Numbered from the stretch's first letter, positions 1-6,850 are shown. The stretch is 8,123 nucleotides of DNA from an uncultured Clostridia bacterium (GCA_947385185.1 CANDJX010000072.1:1-8123), one strand, 5' to 3'. Translations and numbers: made by a program. The notes: a model not told the origin generated them from the letters alone.

Positions 1-1465
1 GCACTCCGCCCTTGCCTTCATTGACTATGCGGCTGAGCGCGCGGCGCATTTTTTTCTGCGCCTCGGGAGGCATGGCGTTGAGTTTGTTCGACAGTCCTTC
101 GTTCACGAGCGAATGCAGGCTCTTGCCGAACATATTCGTTTCCCATATCCCCTGCGGATCGTTTTCGAATTCGCTGAGCAGGTATTTTACGAGATCTTCG
201 CTCTGCTGCTCGGTTCCGACGATGGGACTGACTTCGGACTCTATATCCACGCGCATGATATGCAGGCTCGGCGCGCTCGCTTTCAGACGAACGCCGAACT
301 GACTTCCGCGCTTGACTATCTGCGGCTCCTCGAGCGTCATATCGTTCATCGTAGGAATGACTACGCCGTATCCCGTTTCGTTGACTTCCTCGAGCGCAGT
401 CGCAAGACGGTCGTATTCTTTCTTTGCCGTGGCAAGCGATTTGATACGGCTCATAAGCTCGTAGTCGTCCGCGATCTCCATTCCGCATTCTTCGCTGAGC
501 GCCTTATAGAACAGATCGCTCGACGCTTCTATTTCGCAGTTGACCGTGCCCGAACCGAGCGCGATACTCTTTACTTCCACGGGTTTGAAATTATCGCTGT
601 CCGAAAAAGCGCTTTCAAGGCATTTATAATCACGCATACGTTGGCAATCCGCGCCGCTCTTTCTGAGAGTTTCCATAAGCGACGCTATGAGCGAATTTTC
701 GAGCGGAAGCGCTCTGAGCCATTTTGACAGCGTAAAGTCTATATTTTTGAGCGGGAACTCCATGAGCACCGCTTCGATAATGCCCGAAATATCGTCCTCG
801 GTCATTTCCGCTACGTCGAGAGGCATAACGCGCGCGCCGTATTTTTCGCTCATCGCTTCGGCAATCTTGACCGTTTCGGGATCGTGCGGCACCGTCGAGT
901 TGAGCACGACCACAAACGGTTTGCCGAGCTCTTTCAGTTCGTTTATTACGCGCTCCTCGGAGGGAGTGTAAGCCGAACGGGGCAAATCGGTAGATATGGA
1001 GCCGTCGGTAGTGACCACTATGCCTATAGTGGAGTGTTCTCCGATCACTTTGCGCGTGCCTATGTCCGCGGCTTCTGCGAACGGGATCTCCTCGTCCGTC
1101 CACGGCGTGCGAACCATACGCGGCTTATCGCCGTCCGCACCGCCTTCCGCGCCCTCGACCATATAGCCGACGCAGTCCACGAGCCGGATACCCGCTTCGA
1201 CTCCGCCCGGCAGCGTTACCGCCACGGCTTCGCCCGGGACGAACTTCGGCTGAGTAGTCATTACCGCTCTGCCGTTCGCGCTCTGCGGCAATTCGTCGAG
1301 CACCCGGTCTTTCTCGGGCGCGTCCTTCATTCCGGGCAGTACGAGCTTTTGCATGAAACTGCGGATAAATGTGGATTTACCCGCGCGCACCGGTCCGACT
1401 ACGCCTAAATAGACGTTGCCGTTCGTGCGCTCTCTGATGTCTTTGTATATATCGAATTCTTCCAT
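1..1465 (-). CDS. spoIVA: Stage IV sporulation protein A, SpoIVA (3' end cut by window edge)
   Basis: SpoIVA is the ATPase that polymerises on the outer forespore membrane in the mother cell and anchors the spore coat. The frame is open from an ATG at 1463-1465 to the left edge (488 codons). The visible end, MPPEAQKKMRRALSRIVNEG and a few more residues, matches the SpoIVA C-terminus, so only about five residues should be missing from a protein of about 492. The Walker A loop GPVRAGKS spans residues 24-31 with lysine at 30. The paired threonines (MTTQPKF) are at 70-71 and the Walker B-like IRLVDCVGY has Asp97. These are the numbers known in B. subtilis SpoIVA. EHSTIGIVVTTDG, GYGV and QFGVRLKASAPS blocks are also conserved. 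A strong ribosome site AGGAGG (complement of 1471-1477) sits 6 nt before the ATG. It follows plsY by 60 bp and probably has its own sigma-E promoter. Identification is secure. Confidence 0.97.
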   Translation of the reverse strand, partial: MEEFDIYKDIRERTNGNVYLGVVGPVRAGKSTFIRSFMQKLVLPGMKDAPEKDRVLDELPQSANGRAVMTTQPKFVPGEAVAVTLPGGVEAGIRLVDCVGYMVEGAEGGADGDKPRMVRTPWTDEEIPFAEAADIGTRKVIGEHSTIGIVVTTDGSISTDLPRSAYTPSEERVINELKELGKPFVVVLNSTVPHDPETVKIAEAMSEKYGARVMPLDVAEMTEDDISGIIEAVLMEFPLKNIDFTLSKWLRALPLENSLIASLMETLRKSGADCQRMRDYKCLESAFSDSDNFKPVEVKSIALGSGTVNCEIEASSDLFYKALSEECGMEIADDYELMSRIKSLATAKKEYDRLATALEEVNETGYGVVIPTMNDMTLEEPQIVKRGSQFGVRLKASAPSLHIMRVDIESEVSPIVGTEQQSEDLVKYLLSEFENDPQGIWETNMFGKSLHSLVNEGLSNKLNAMPPEAQKKMRRALSRIVNEGKGGV

Positions 1466-1486
1466 ACGCGTCCTCCTGACTGCTTA

Positions 1487-1516
1487 ATACTATGCAATCG
1501 GGGACGACGATATGAC
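1487..1516 (-). promoter_or_regulatory. Candidate sigma-E promoter of spoIVA
   Basis: Read on the minus strand, GTCATATC (1509-1516) is followed after 14 nt by CATAGTAT (1487-1494). Sigma-E promoters have an ATATT-type -35 and CATACAnT-type -10 with about 14 nt between them. The -35 resembles the consensus, and the -10 keeps CATA and the final T but differs at positions 5 and 6. It lies wholly in the gap between plsY and spoIVA and would start transcription about 15 nt before the spoIVA ribosome site. spoIVA is a sigma-E gene in B. subtilis, which supports the reading. Confidence 0.5.
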
Positions 1517-1525
1517 AACGATTCG

Positions 1526-2167
1526 TTATTCCTTTTTCTTTTTCGGAAAGAATACCGTAAGGTTTTCTTTGCCCGTAAAAAGCCTGACTATGTTCGAACG
1601 GTGCGCAAACAACGCGAGCGCAACCGTCGCGAAAACCAGCGCGCTGACTGCGGGCGCGGAAGTACCGAGCATTATCGCTTCGTAAATATTGGGCGTGAAA
1701 ATCATTATGAAAGAGCCCATTGCGCCGATCTTGAAAATTATTATAAACAGCAAGCCGGCGGCAAACGATATAAGCGTAACTATGGGATTGGCAAGGAGCG
1801 AAATGCCTATTATGCAGGCGATTCCCTTGCCTCCGCGGAATTTCATAGTGACAGGCCAGATGTGACCGACTACGACCGCCAGTCCGGACAAATATAATCC
1901 GAACTTATCGCTCAGGTCGTAAGGCGTACCCGCAAACCACCACCAGGCGAAGAACGCAGGCACGGCGGCTTTGACCGCGTCGAGGATCAGGCAGAGTATT
2001 CCGACGAGTTTACCGTAAGTCCGGACGACGTTCATCGTCCCGGGATTGCCGCTTCCGCTCTTGCGTATATCCCCGTGTTTTAATCGCGCGAGTATGACCG
2101 CGGCGTTTATGTTGCCTATAAAATAAGAAACGACTGCCGTTATTATTATTTTCCATACCAGAGGCAT
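1526..2167 (-). CDS. plsY: Glycerol-3-phosphate acyltransferase PlsY
   Basis: This integral membrane enzyme transfers an acyl group from acyl-phosphate to glycerol-3-phosphate, giving lysophosphatidic acid, the first step of phospholipid synthesis in most Gram-positive bacteria. The 213-residue protein has the usual family length and all three signature motifs: KSGSGNPGTMN (36-46), GHIWPVTMKFRGGKG (101-115) and AHRSNIVRLFTGKE (188-201). Hydrophobic segments are visible at about 4-26, 52-76, 90-103, 115-145 and 170-187. The C-terminus is a lysine-rich tail (FFPKKKKE). The ATG follows the der stop after a single base, and a GGAAG ribosome site lies inside the end of der, so the two genes are almost certainly cotranscribed and coupled. 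gpsA, which often follows plsY in related genomes, is not here. Confidence 0.96.
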   Translation of the reverse strand: MPLVWKIIITAVVSYFIGNINAAVILARLKHGDIRKSGSGNPGTMNVVRTYGKLVGILCLILDAVKAAVPAFFAWWWFAGTPYDLSDKFGLYLSGLAVVVGHIWPVTMKFRGGKGIACIIGISLLANPIVTLISFAAGLLFIIIFKIGAMGSFIMIFTPNIYEAIMLGTSAPAVSALVFATVALALFAHRSNIVRLFTGKENLTVFFPKKKKE

Positions 2168-2168
2168 T

Positions 2169-3482
2169 TTATTTTTCTTCCTTTCTTCCTACGAATTTCA
2201 AGCGGATCGGCGTGCCCTCGAAATCGAACGCGCGGCGGAGCGAATTTTCCAGATAACGTTTATAAGAAAAATGCACGAGCTGTTCGTCGTTCACGAATAT
2301 CACAAACGTCGGCGGATTGGTCGACGCCTGCGTACCGTAAAGTATTTTGAGCCGCCGCCCCGAATGCGCGGGCGGTTCGGTCATGCGCACCGCTTCGCCT
2401 ATGACGTCGTTAAGCACGCCCGTCGTTATGCGCGCGCTCGCCCTTCCGTACACCGCTTCCGCGGTATCGATAAGGCGTTCGACGCGCTGACCGCTCTTTG
2501 CCGAAACGTATTCCGCTTTGAAGTAACTCATAAACGAAAGTTGTTCGGAAAGTCGATCCTTATACCTGTCTACGGTGTGCGTGTCCTTTTCGATTTTGTC
2601 CCACTTATTCATGACTATGACCGAGGGCTTGCCCTCGTCGTGTACCATGCCCGCGATGCGCACGTCCTGTTCGCTTATTTCTTCGGACGCGTCGAGTACT
2701 ATCATCACCACGTCGGCGCGCGAAATCGCCGCCATGGCGCGAAGCACGCTGTAGCGTTCCACCGACTCGTCCTCTATGCCGCGCTTGCGCCGCATTCCCG
2801 CCGTGTCGATAAGGTTGTATTTAATACCGTTGTATGTAAACGGCGTATCGATCGCATCGCGCGTAGTGCCCGCAATATCCGAAACGATGACGCGATCGAA
2901 GCCGAGCAGTTTATTCACAAGCGACGATTTGCCGACGTTGGGTTTGCCGACGAACGCAATGGACAGACCGTTATCCGTTTCGTCGCCCGCTTCGGGTATA
3001 TTCTTCACTATTTCGTCGAGAAGGTCGCCGAGCCCGAAAGACTGTTCGCAGGAAATCGGAAACGGGTCGCCGAGCCCGAGTTCGTAAAAATCGTATAAAG
3101 TGTCCGTTTCGTTGTTGTCGAGCTTGTTCACGGTCAGGATCACCGGCTTTTTCGCCGAGCGCAGAAGCGCAGCCACATCCCTGTCCGAAGAAAGCAATCC
3201 GCTTTTTCCGTCCACCATAAAAACTATCACGTCGGCAAGATCGATCGCGATCTCCGCCTGACGTCTGATTTCCGCGAAAAAGTCGGCGTTATCGCTTTCT
3301 ATACCGCCCGTATCGACAAGAGTAAAATGCCTGCCGCACCATTCGGCGTCGGCGTAAATACGGTCGCGCGTTACGCCGGGCGTATCCTTCACTATCGAAA
3401 TACGCTTGCCGCAGATTTTATTGAAAAACGTGGATTTGCCGACGTTACTGCGTCCGACTACCGCAACGAGTGGTTTTGACAT
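2169..3482 (-). CDS. der: Ribosome assembly GTPase Der (EngA)
   Basis: Der is an essential GTPase with two tandem G domains that acts in maturation of the 50S ribosomal subunit. The 437-residue product has the family's full length and order. G domain 1 has GRSNVGKS (10-17), DTGG (57-60) and NKLD (119-122). G domain 2 has GKPNVGKS (179-186), DTAG (226-229), NKWD (292-295) and the SAKSG loop (337-341). A KH-like domain follows from about 350, with the family-typical stretch from residues 381 to 400 (YGTQASTNPPTFVIFVNDEQ). All nucleotide-binding motifs are intact. A GGAGG site seven bases before the ATG supports the start. It is the first gene of a der-plsY unit and has a recognisable promoter in the 55-bp gap upstream. 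Confidence 0.98.
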   Translation of the reverse strand: MSKPLVAVVGRSNVGKSTFFNKICGKRISIVKDTPGVTRDRIYADAEWCGRHFTLVDTGGIESDNADFFAEIRRQAEIAIDLADVIVFMVDGKSGLLSSDRDVAALLRSAKKPVILTVNKLDNNETDTLYDFYELGLGDPFPISCEQSFGLGDLLDEIVKNIPEAGDETDNGLSIAFVGKPNVGKSSLVNKLLGFDRVIVSDIAGTTRDAIDTPFTYNGIKYNLIDTAGMRRKRGIEDESVERYSVLRAMAAISRADVVMIVLDASEEISEQDVRIAGMVHDEGKPSVIVMNKWDKIEKDTHTVDRYKDRLSEQLSFMSYFKAEYVSAKSGQRVERLIDTAEAVYGRASARITTGVLNDVIGEAVRMTEPPAHSGRRLKILYGTQASTNPPTFVIFVNDEQLVHFSYKRYLENSLRRAFDFEGTPIRLKFVGRKEEK

Positions 3483-3501
3483 TTCTCTGCCTCCGTGAAA
3501 T

Positions 3502-3531
3502 ATTCTATCACAAACACCGGCGGACTGTCTA
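3502..3531 (-). promoter_or_regulatory. Candidate sigma-A promoter of der-plsY
   Basis: On the minus strand, TAGACA (3526-3531) and TAGAAT (3502-3507) are separated by 18 nt. Each hexamer has one mismatch to TTGACA/TATAAT, and the -10 carries the TGn extension (TGA before TAGAAT). Transcription would begin near 3495, giving a very short leader that just includes or abuts the GGAGG ribosome site of der. That short leader slightly lowers confidence. Confidence 0.45.
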
Positions 3532-3537
3532 CTGTTT

Positions 3538-4233
3538 TTACCTTCTGTCGTCCTCTTCTTCGGTAATTTCGGACTCGTCCGACGTTAAGTTCACGTCCTC
3601 GGCGGCTTCGGTATTAAGCGCAAGCGACGCGGCGCGCCTGTCGTCCGCCTTACGTCTGACGAAAGCAACGGTTTCATACGCAAGCAAGCCGAACGCCATG
3701 GATATGACGATCGAATCGAAAATACCGTACCCGCCGAGCACGAAGTTTTCCGCACCGAAAAACGCTCTGAGCAGTCCGGCGGAAACCGCGTCGCCGATTA
3801 TGCACCCGCCTAATGCGCCGGCTATCGTGCCGAGTCTGGAACCCGCGGTCGGGAACGCCAGCGTTCCGCCTATGAATCCCGTGAGCAGGCTGCACGCGAG
3901 CACCTGCGCCGACGAACCTACGCCGACTATAAGCCGGAACGCAACCGTCGTCATAGCCACGACGAGAACGGATATGACCGGACGAAAAAAACTGCCTTTT
4001 CTGAACGTAAGCGCAAACACTACTGCGAGTACGGCGAGCGGAACTATGAATCCGCCCACGGTGATCGTCAGCATTCCCGCTTTTATTTCGGGCATGACGG
4101 CGCCTATGACGAGGGCGAGCACCATGAGGAACGTAAGCCAGCTCGTCAGTCCGAGCCTGTCGAAATATTTTTCCGCCGCGCCGAAAAAAAGCATTACGGC
4201 GACTATGCCGAGAATAACAAGACCTATAGTCAT
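3538..4233 (-). CDS. DUF1614-like multipass membrane protein, function unknown
   Basis: The 231-residue protein is very hydrophobic, with likely membrane segments at about 2-18, 31-47, 54-76, 83-103, 106-124, 130-153 and 163-188. A strongly acidic, presumably cytoplasmic tail follows (about 193-231, rich in Asp/Glu, ending EEEDDRR). The block GGFIVPLAVLAVVF (60-73) and the Gly-rich stretch GTIAGALGGCIIGD (135-148), followed by GGYGIFDSIVI (167-177), recall the DUF1614 family as I remember it; I could not run a profile search. No catalytic motif is evident. A GGAGG site ten bases before the ATG supports the start. It has its own likely -10 box upstream and is separated from der by 55 bp that hold the der promoter, so it is probably its own transcription unit. 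I cannot assign a function. Confidence 0.8.
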   Translation of the reverse strand: MTIGLVILGIVAVMLFFGAAEKYFDRLGLTSWLTFLMVLALVIGAVMPEIKAGMLTITVGGFIVPLAVLAVVFALTFRKGSFFRPVISVLVVAMTTVAFRLIVGVGSSAQVLACSLLTGFIGGTLAFPTAGSRLGTIAGALGGCIIGDAVSAGLLRAFFGAENFVLGGYGIFDSIVISMAFGLLAYETVAFVRRKADDRRAASLALNTEAAEDVNLTSDESEITEEEDDRR

Positions 4234-4276
4234 AAAAAAATTGCCTCCGCTTATATGGTCGGCAATTCTTTTGTTT

Positions 4277-4282
4277 ATTATA
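4277..4282 (-). promoter_or_regulatory. Likely -10 box for the DUF1614-like gene
   Basis: A perfect TATAAT on the minus strand lies in AT-rich sequence 44 bp before the ATG, in the 81-bp gap after the cyclophilin-like gene. No good -35 hexamer is found 16 to 19 nt upstream (TTAGTG or similar at best), so this is a partial promoter call. Confidence 0.35.
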
Positions 4283-4314
4283 CCGTATATTTATCCTACC
4301 GCACTAAACGGTCG

Positions 4315-5337
4315 TCAGAGGTGCGATTTGTTCCAATTGTCCGATTCGGACGAAAAAGCGGTAATCTCGTTCATATAGTCCTCGAAACCGTGCGGGTATT
4401 TCGCGGTTTTCCAGGGGAACTCGTAGTTGTATACCTTTACTTTTTCGATCGTCACTGCCGTAACGGGCGGAAGAAAATAAGTGTTCATATAATTTTTCTC
4501 GCCGTTTTCGTCCTGAGCGAGCGCAAGCACGGCGGCGACGGCTTCTTTGGTCTTTTCGTCGTCATTGAACAGACGACCGAACGTCTGAAAATTGACGGTT
4601 GCCGTGCGGTTGTTCGACCCTTGAAGCGTGGTCGGACGGGCTTCCCTTGTTCCGCTTATCTGAAATTCCGTCATCGACTGCGAGCCGCCCGAATAGTTCG
4701 AGCACAGCGCAAAGTCGTAATCGGTATAGTTCAATCTGACTTTATCTTGCTTAAGCGTATATTTGAGCACTTCGGTGGGGTTATCCTCGGTAGTAGTCTG
4801 TCCGTTCGACGTGACGGTTTTTGTATAGTGGACTTCGTTGAAATCCTTTTGCAGCGCGCGGCAGAACTCCTCATCCTCGGAGCGGTGCTTAAAGACCGTT
4901 TTTCCTTCCTCGTCCGTTTCCGCGACGTAACCGCCGAAACGCACCCAGTCCCGCTGAGTGTCGTAAACCGTCGCTCCGTCAAACACACCGCTGTCGGCAA
5001 GGAATGCGAAATTCGCCGTGGCGTACGGACAGTCGGCGGCGAAAAGCTCGTATTTCATAGTATACGATTTTTCGCCGATACTCATTTCTATAACGGCAAC
5101 GGGATTGCGCTCGAAAAGATAATTGCACGACATATACGTCGGGATCGCGACGCCGACGGCGATCGCGATCGCAGCGACGACGGCAAGGGCGATCGCATAA
5201 ATGCGCCTGCGGGTTCGCTTATCTTCCTCGGCTTCCGCTTCGGCAACCGTCGGTCGTCTTTCTTCTTCGGCGCGGCGAAGCTCTTTACGCTCCTTTGCCG
5301 AAAGTTCGGATTTACGGAATTTATCTTTTTTCTTCAT
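4315..5337 (-). CDS. Membrane-anchored cyclophilin-like protein (divergent peptidyl-prolyl isomerase fold)
   Basis: The 340-residue protein starts with a highly charged cytoplasmic segment rich in Lys/Arg/Glu (1-45). One hydrophobic anchor follows (46-69), then an extracytoplasmic domain. Residues about 80-125 (AVIEMSIGEK, KYELFAADCPYATANFAFLA, GVFDG) resemble the opening strands and helix of cyclophilin-type prolyl isomerases. Residues 208-228 (YDFALCSNYSGGSQSMTEFQIS) match the family's MAN...GSQFFIT block, TFGRLF (252-257) matches the HTVFGRV strand, and VTIEKVKVY (305-313) is like the family's last strand. The catalytic loop HRVIxxFMxQGG is replaced by QRDWVRFGG (118-126): Arg and Phe may survive, but the Met/Gln portion is gone, so enzyme activity is doubtful. 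A long insert (about 130-205) separates the halves. Its ATG overlaps the preceding gene by 17 bp with a GAGGT site 5 nt upstream, so it is probably coupled to it. Confidence 0.72.
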   Translation of the reverse strand: MKKKDKFRKSELSAKERKELRRAEEERRPTVAEAEAEEDKRTRRRIYAIALAVVAAIAIAVGVAIPTYMSCNYLFERNPVAVIEMSIGEKSYTMKYELFAADCPYATANFAFLADSGVFDGATVYDTQRDWVRFGGYVAETDEEGKTVFKHRSEDEEFCRALQKDFNEVHYTKTVTSNGQTTTEDNPTEVLKYTLKQDKVRLNYTDYDFALCSNYSGGSQSMTEFQISGTREARPTTLQGSNNRTATVNFQTFGRLFNDDEKTKEAVAAVLALAQDENGEKNYMNTYFLPPVTAVTIEKVKVYNYEFPWKTAKYPHGFEDYMNEITAFSSESDNWNKSHL

Positions 5338-5944
5338 CTTTTACCTCGAATTCCCTGCCCGTCAGATAATTCACTATCCCGCCGAGGACAAGAAATTTCA
5401 ACGATACGGCGCGGAGCATCTGTATTTTCGCGCCGCGTTTGCGGTTTTCGGCAAAGTTACCGTATTTACCGTCGCCGAGTATGGGCGTACCTTTGCGGGC
5501 GAGCTGAACGCGGAGTTGGTGCGTCCTGCCCGTATGCGGGTACAGCGCCACGTCCGAAAGTCCGTCGTAACTGCGGAGTACCTCATAGTCGGTGACCGCT
5601 TCGAGCGCGCCCGGCTGCGGACGGTCATAACACTTCACCAGCCCTTTTTCGCCGTCTTTGACGAGCCAGTTGCGCATAGTGCCGCGTCCCGGCTTCGGCG
5701 TGCCTATCACCGTCGCGATATATTTTTTCTTTACCGCCCTTTCGCGGAAAGCGCGTTCGAGTTCGGCTTTCGTCTTTGTGCCTCTGGCAAGCACGACTAT
5801 GCCAGTCGTATTCACGTCCAGTCTGTGAACGGGATACAGCGCGCCGTAATCGCCGAAAAGCATACGCGGCAGATCTTTGACCGAATCGGTATGCGCGGGC
5901 TTGTCCGCAACGACTATATTATCGTCGGAATATATGACCGTCAC
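5321..5944 (-). CDS. RluA-family RNA pseudouridine synthase
   Basis: This enzyme family converts specific uridines in rRNA or tRNA to pseudouridine. The 207-residue protein opens with IYSDDNIVVADKP (4-16) and has the catalytic motif HRLDVNTTGIVVLARG (40-55), whose Asp43 is the expected nucleophile. The family blocks KKKYIA (72-77), HTGRTHQLRVQL (137-148) and GDGKYG (157-162) are all present. It lacks an N-terminal S4 domain, so it is shorter than RluD-type enzymes; the target site cannot be read from the sequence. The start is GTG (complement of 5942-5944), overlapping the nrdR stop as GTGA, with a weak GAAGGA ribosome site inside nrdR. Together with the 17-bp overlap downstream, this points to a tightly coupled three-gene operon. 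Confidence 0.93.
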   Translation of the reverse strand: MTVIYSDDNIVVADKPAHTDSVKDLPRMLFGDYGALYPVHRLDVNTTGIVVLARGTKTKAELERAFRERAVKKKYIATVIGTPKPGRGTMRNWLVKDGEKGLVKCYDRPQPGALEAVTDYEVLRSYDGLSDVALYPHTGRTHQLRVQLARKGTPILGDGKYGNFAENRKRGAKIQMLRAVSLKFLVLGGIVNYLTGREFEVKDEEKR

Positions 5945-6417
5945 TTGTTTTCCTTTTCTTCTTTTATAATGCGCTCGAGGTCGCCTATAAATTCAACGAA
6001 CGTCGTAACGTCGCGGAAATCGCGATAAACGGACGCGAAACGAACGTACGCCACTTCGTCGATATGCTTGAGCTCGAGCATGACGAGTTCGCCTATTTCC
6101 TTCGAGCTTATTTCCTGCAACAGCGTGTTGTATATCTGCTTTTCGACGTTGGCGACCGCGGTATTGACCTGTTCGGCGGTAACCGGGCGTTTCTCGCACG
6201 CTTTGATTATTCCGCGCCTGATCTTCTCCGAGTCGAAAGTCTGACGCGTACCGTCGCTTTTGACGACGAGCACGGGCACGCTTTCCACGACTTCGTACGT
6301 GGTAAAACGCCGACCGCAACCGAGACATTCCCGACGGCGGCGTATGCTTGTCCCGTCCTCGCTCATGCGCGAATCGATGACTTTGCTTTCAAGACATCCG
6401 CATTTGTTACACTTCAT
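5941..6417 (-). CDS. nrdR: Transcriptional repressor NrdR
   Basis: NrdR is a nucleotide-sensing repressor of ribonucleotide reductase genes. The 158-residue protein has the family's usual length. A zinc ribbon is formed by Cys3, Cys6, Cys31 and Cys34 (MKCNKCG ... RECLGCGRRFTTYE), and an ATP-cone domain spans about 49-139, opening VLVVKSDGTRQTFDSEKIRRGI in the standard way. The ending YRDFRDVTTFVEFI (131-144) is also typical. It leads an operon with a pseudouridine synthase and a cyclophilin-like protein, driven by a clear promoter at 6466-6494 with a palindrome just after the predicted start site. The ribosome site is modest (GGAG, 9 nt before the ATG). Confidence 0.98.
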   Translation of the reverse strand: MKCNKCGCLESKVIDSRMSEDGTSIRRRRECLGCGRRFTTYEVVESVPVLVVKSDGTRQTFDSEKIRRGIIKACEKRPVTAEQVNTAVANVEKQIYNTLLQEISSKEIGELVMLELKHIDEVAYVRFASVYRDFRDVTTFVEFIGDLERIIKEEKENK

Positions 6418-6438
6418 ACTTACGCTCCGCTTTCGTTT

Positions 6439-6454
6439 ACGTTAAATTTAACGT
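6439..6454. promoter_or_regulatory. Perfect 16-bp palindrome, candidate operator in the nrdR leader
   Basis: ACGTTAAATTTAACGT is a perfect 16-bp inverted repeat in the 5' leader of nrdR. With the predicted promoter at 6466-6494, transcription should start near 6459, so the palindrome covers about +5 to +20, a position where a bound repressor would block transcription. It does not match the NrdR box as I know it (acaCwAtATaTwGtgt), so the regulator is unknown. An AT-rich chance palindrome remains possible. Confidence 0.45.
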
Positions 6455-6465
6455 TATTTATTTTA

Positions 6466-6494
6466 ATTTTAACAAACGCGGAAAGAAATGTCAA
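6466..6494 (-). promoter_or_regulatory. Sigma-A promoter of the nrdR operon
   Basis: On the minus strand, a perfect TTGACA (6489-6494) and TAAAAT (6466-6471, one mismatch to TATAAT) are separated by 17 nt, the ideal spacing. It lies between ymxH and nrdR in AT-rich sequence, about 50 bp before the nrdR ATG. This is the best promoter match in the window. Confidence 0.75.
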
Positions 6495-6514
6495 GCGCGG
6501 GAAAGCGCAATCGG

Positions 6515-6844
6515 CTAATCGTACAGATTGCAACCGTCGTTACAGCGCGGTTTGGTATTCTGTCCTCCGCCGTGACCGTGATCGGGCGGCGGAGGCGGCG
6601 CGCCGTTCGGTCCCATATTTATAAGGATAACGTCCTCGCCTATCTTGACAATGCACGAAAGCGGGATGAACAGATTTTGCTCTTTATTGAAAAGTCCGCC
6701 TTTTTTGACCGGCGCGACTATGCCGAGCGCGGTTTTGCACTCTACGGATATGATCATATCCACGATATGACCGAGCCGCGTACCGTCGGCGGCGTTTACC
6801 ACCTCGCGTTTTCTCAGCTCGCAAAAAGAAATTTCATCGTCCAT
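6515..6844 (-). CDS. ymxH: YlmC/YmxH-family PRC-barrel sporulation protein with extended C-terminal tail
   Basis: The first 77 residues form a PRC-barrel like B. subtilis YlmC and YmxH: ISFCELRKREVVNAADGTRL (5-24), then HIVDMIISV (26-34) and FIPLSCIVKIGEDVILI (59-75). The precise role of this small family is not known; the genes are widespread in spore formers and often sit near sigG or nrdR. I place the start at the ATG at 6842-6844, because homology begins there and the longer open frame upstream (to 6967) has no family similarity or other good start. Residues 78-109 are an unusual tail with five prolines (83-87), HGHGGG (89-94) and a CNDGC pair (101-105), absent from the usual protein of about 80 residues. 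There is no recognisable ribosome site before the ATG. Confidence 0.9.
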   Translation of the reverse strand: MDDEISFCELRKREVVNAADGTRLGHIVDMIISVECKTALGIVAPVKKGGLFNKEQNLFIPLSCIVKIGEDVILINMGPNGAPPPPPDHGHGGGQNTKPRCNDGCNLYD

Positions 6845-6850
6845 AAATCT

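Noticed and set aside
2271..3098. A 275-codon plus-strand frame
   Set aside because: It lies wholly antisense to der, whose motifs are intact; its translation is rich in Arg and His without recognisable domains.
4294..4314. Possible terminator after the cyclophilin-like gene (ACCG ... CGGT)
   Set aside because: The stem is only four base pairs and is not followed by a T-run on the minus strand.
3470..4378. A 302-codon plus-strand frame rich in Ser, Pro, Thr and Ala
   Set aside because: It is antisense to the DUF1614-like gene and its low-complexity composition reflects complementary codons of a hydrophobic protein.
5158..5196. Clustered GCGATCGC-type octamers resembling cyanobacterial HIP1
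   Set aside because: They encode the Ala/Ile-rich membrane segment of the cyclophilin-like protein; only a few copies occur, and gene content is clearly Bacillota.
4255..5595. A 446-codon open frame on the plus strand, among the longest in the window
   Set aside because: It is antisense to the cyclophilin-like and pseudouridine synthase genes, has an unnatural composition rich in Arg, Phe and Val, shows no family motif and no ribosome site. It follows from the codon pattern of the opposite strand.
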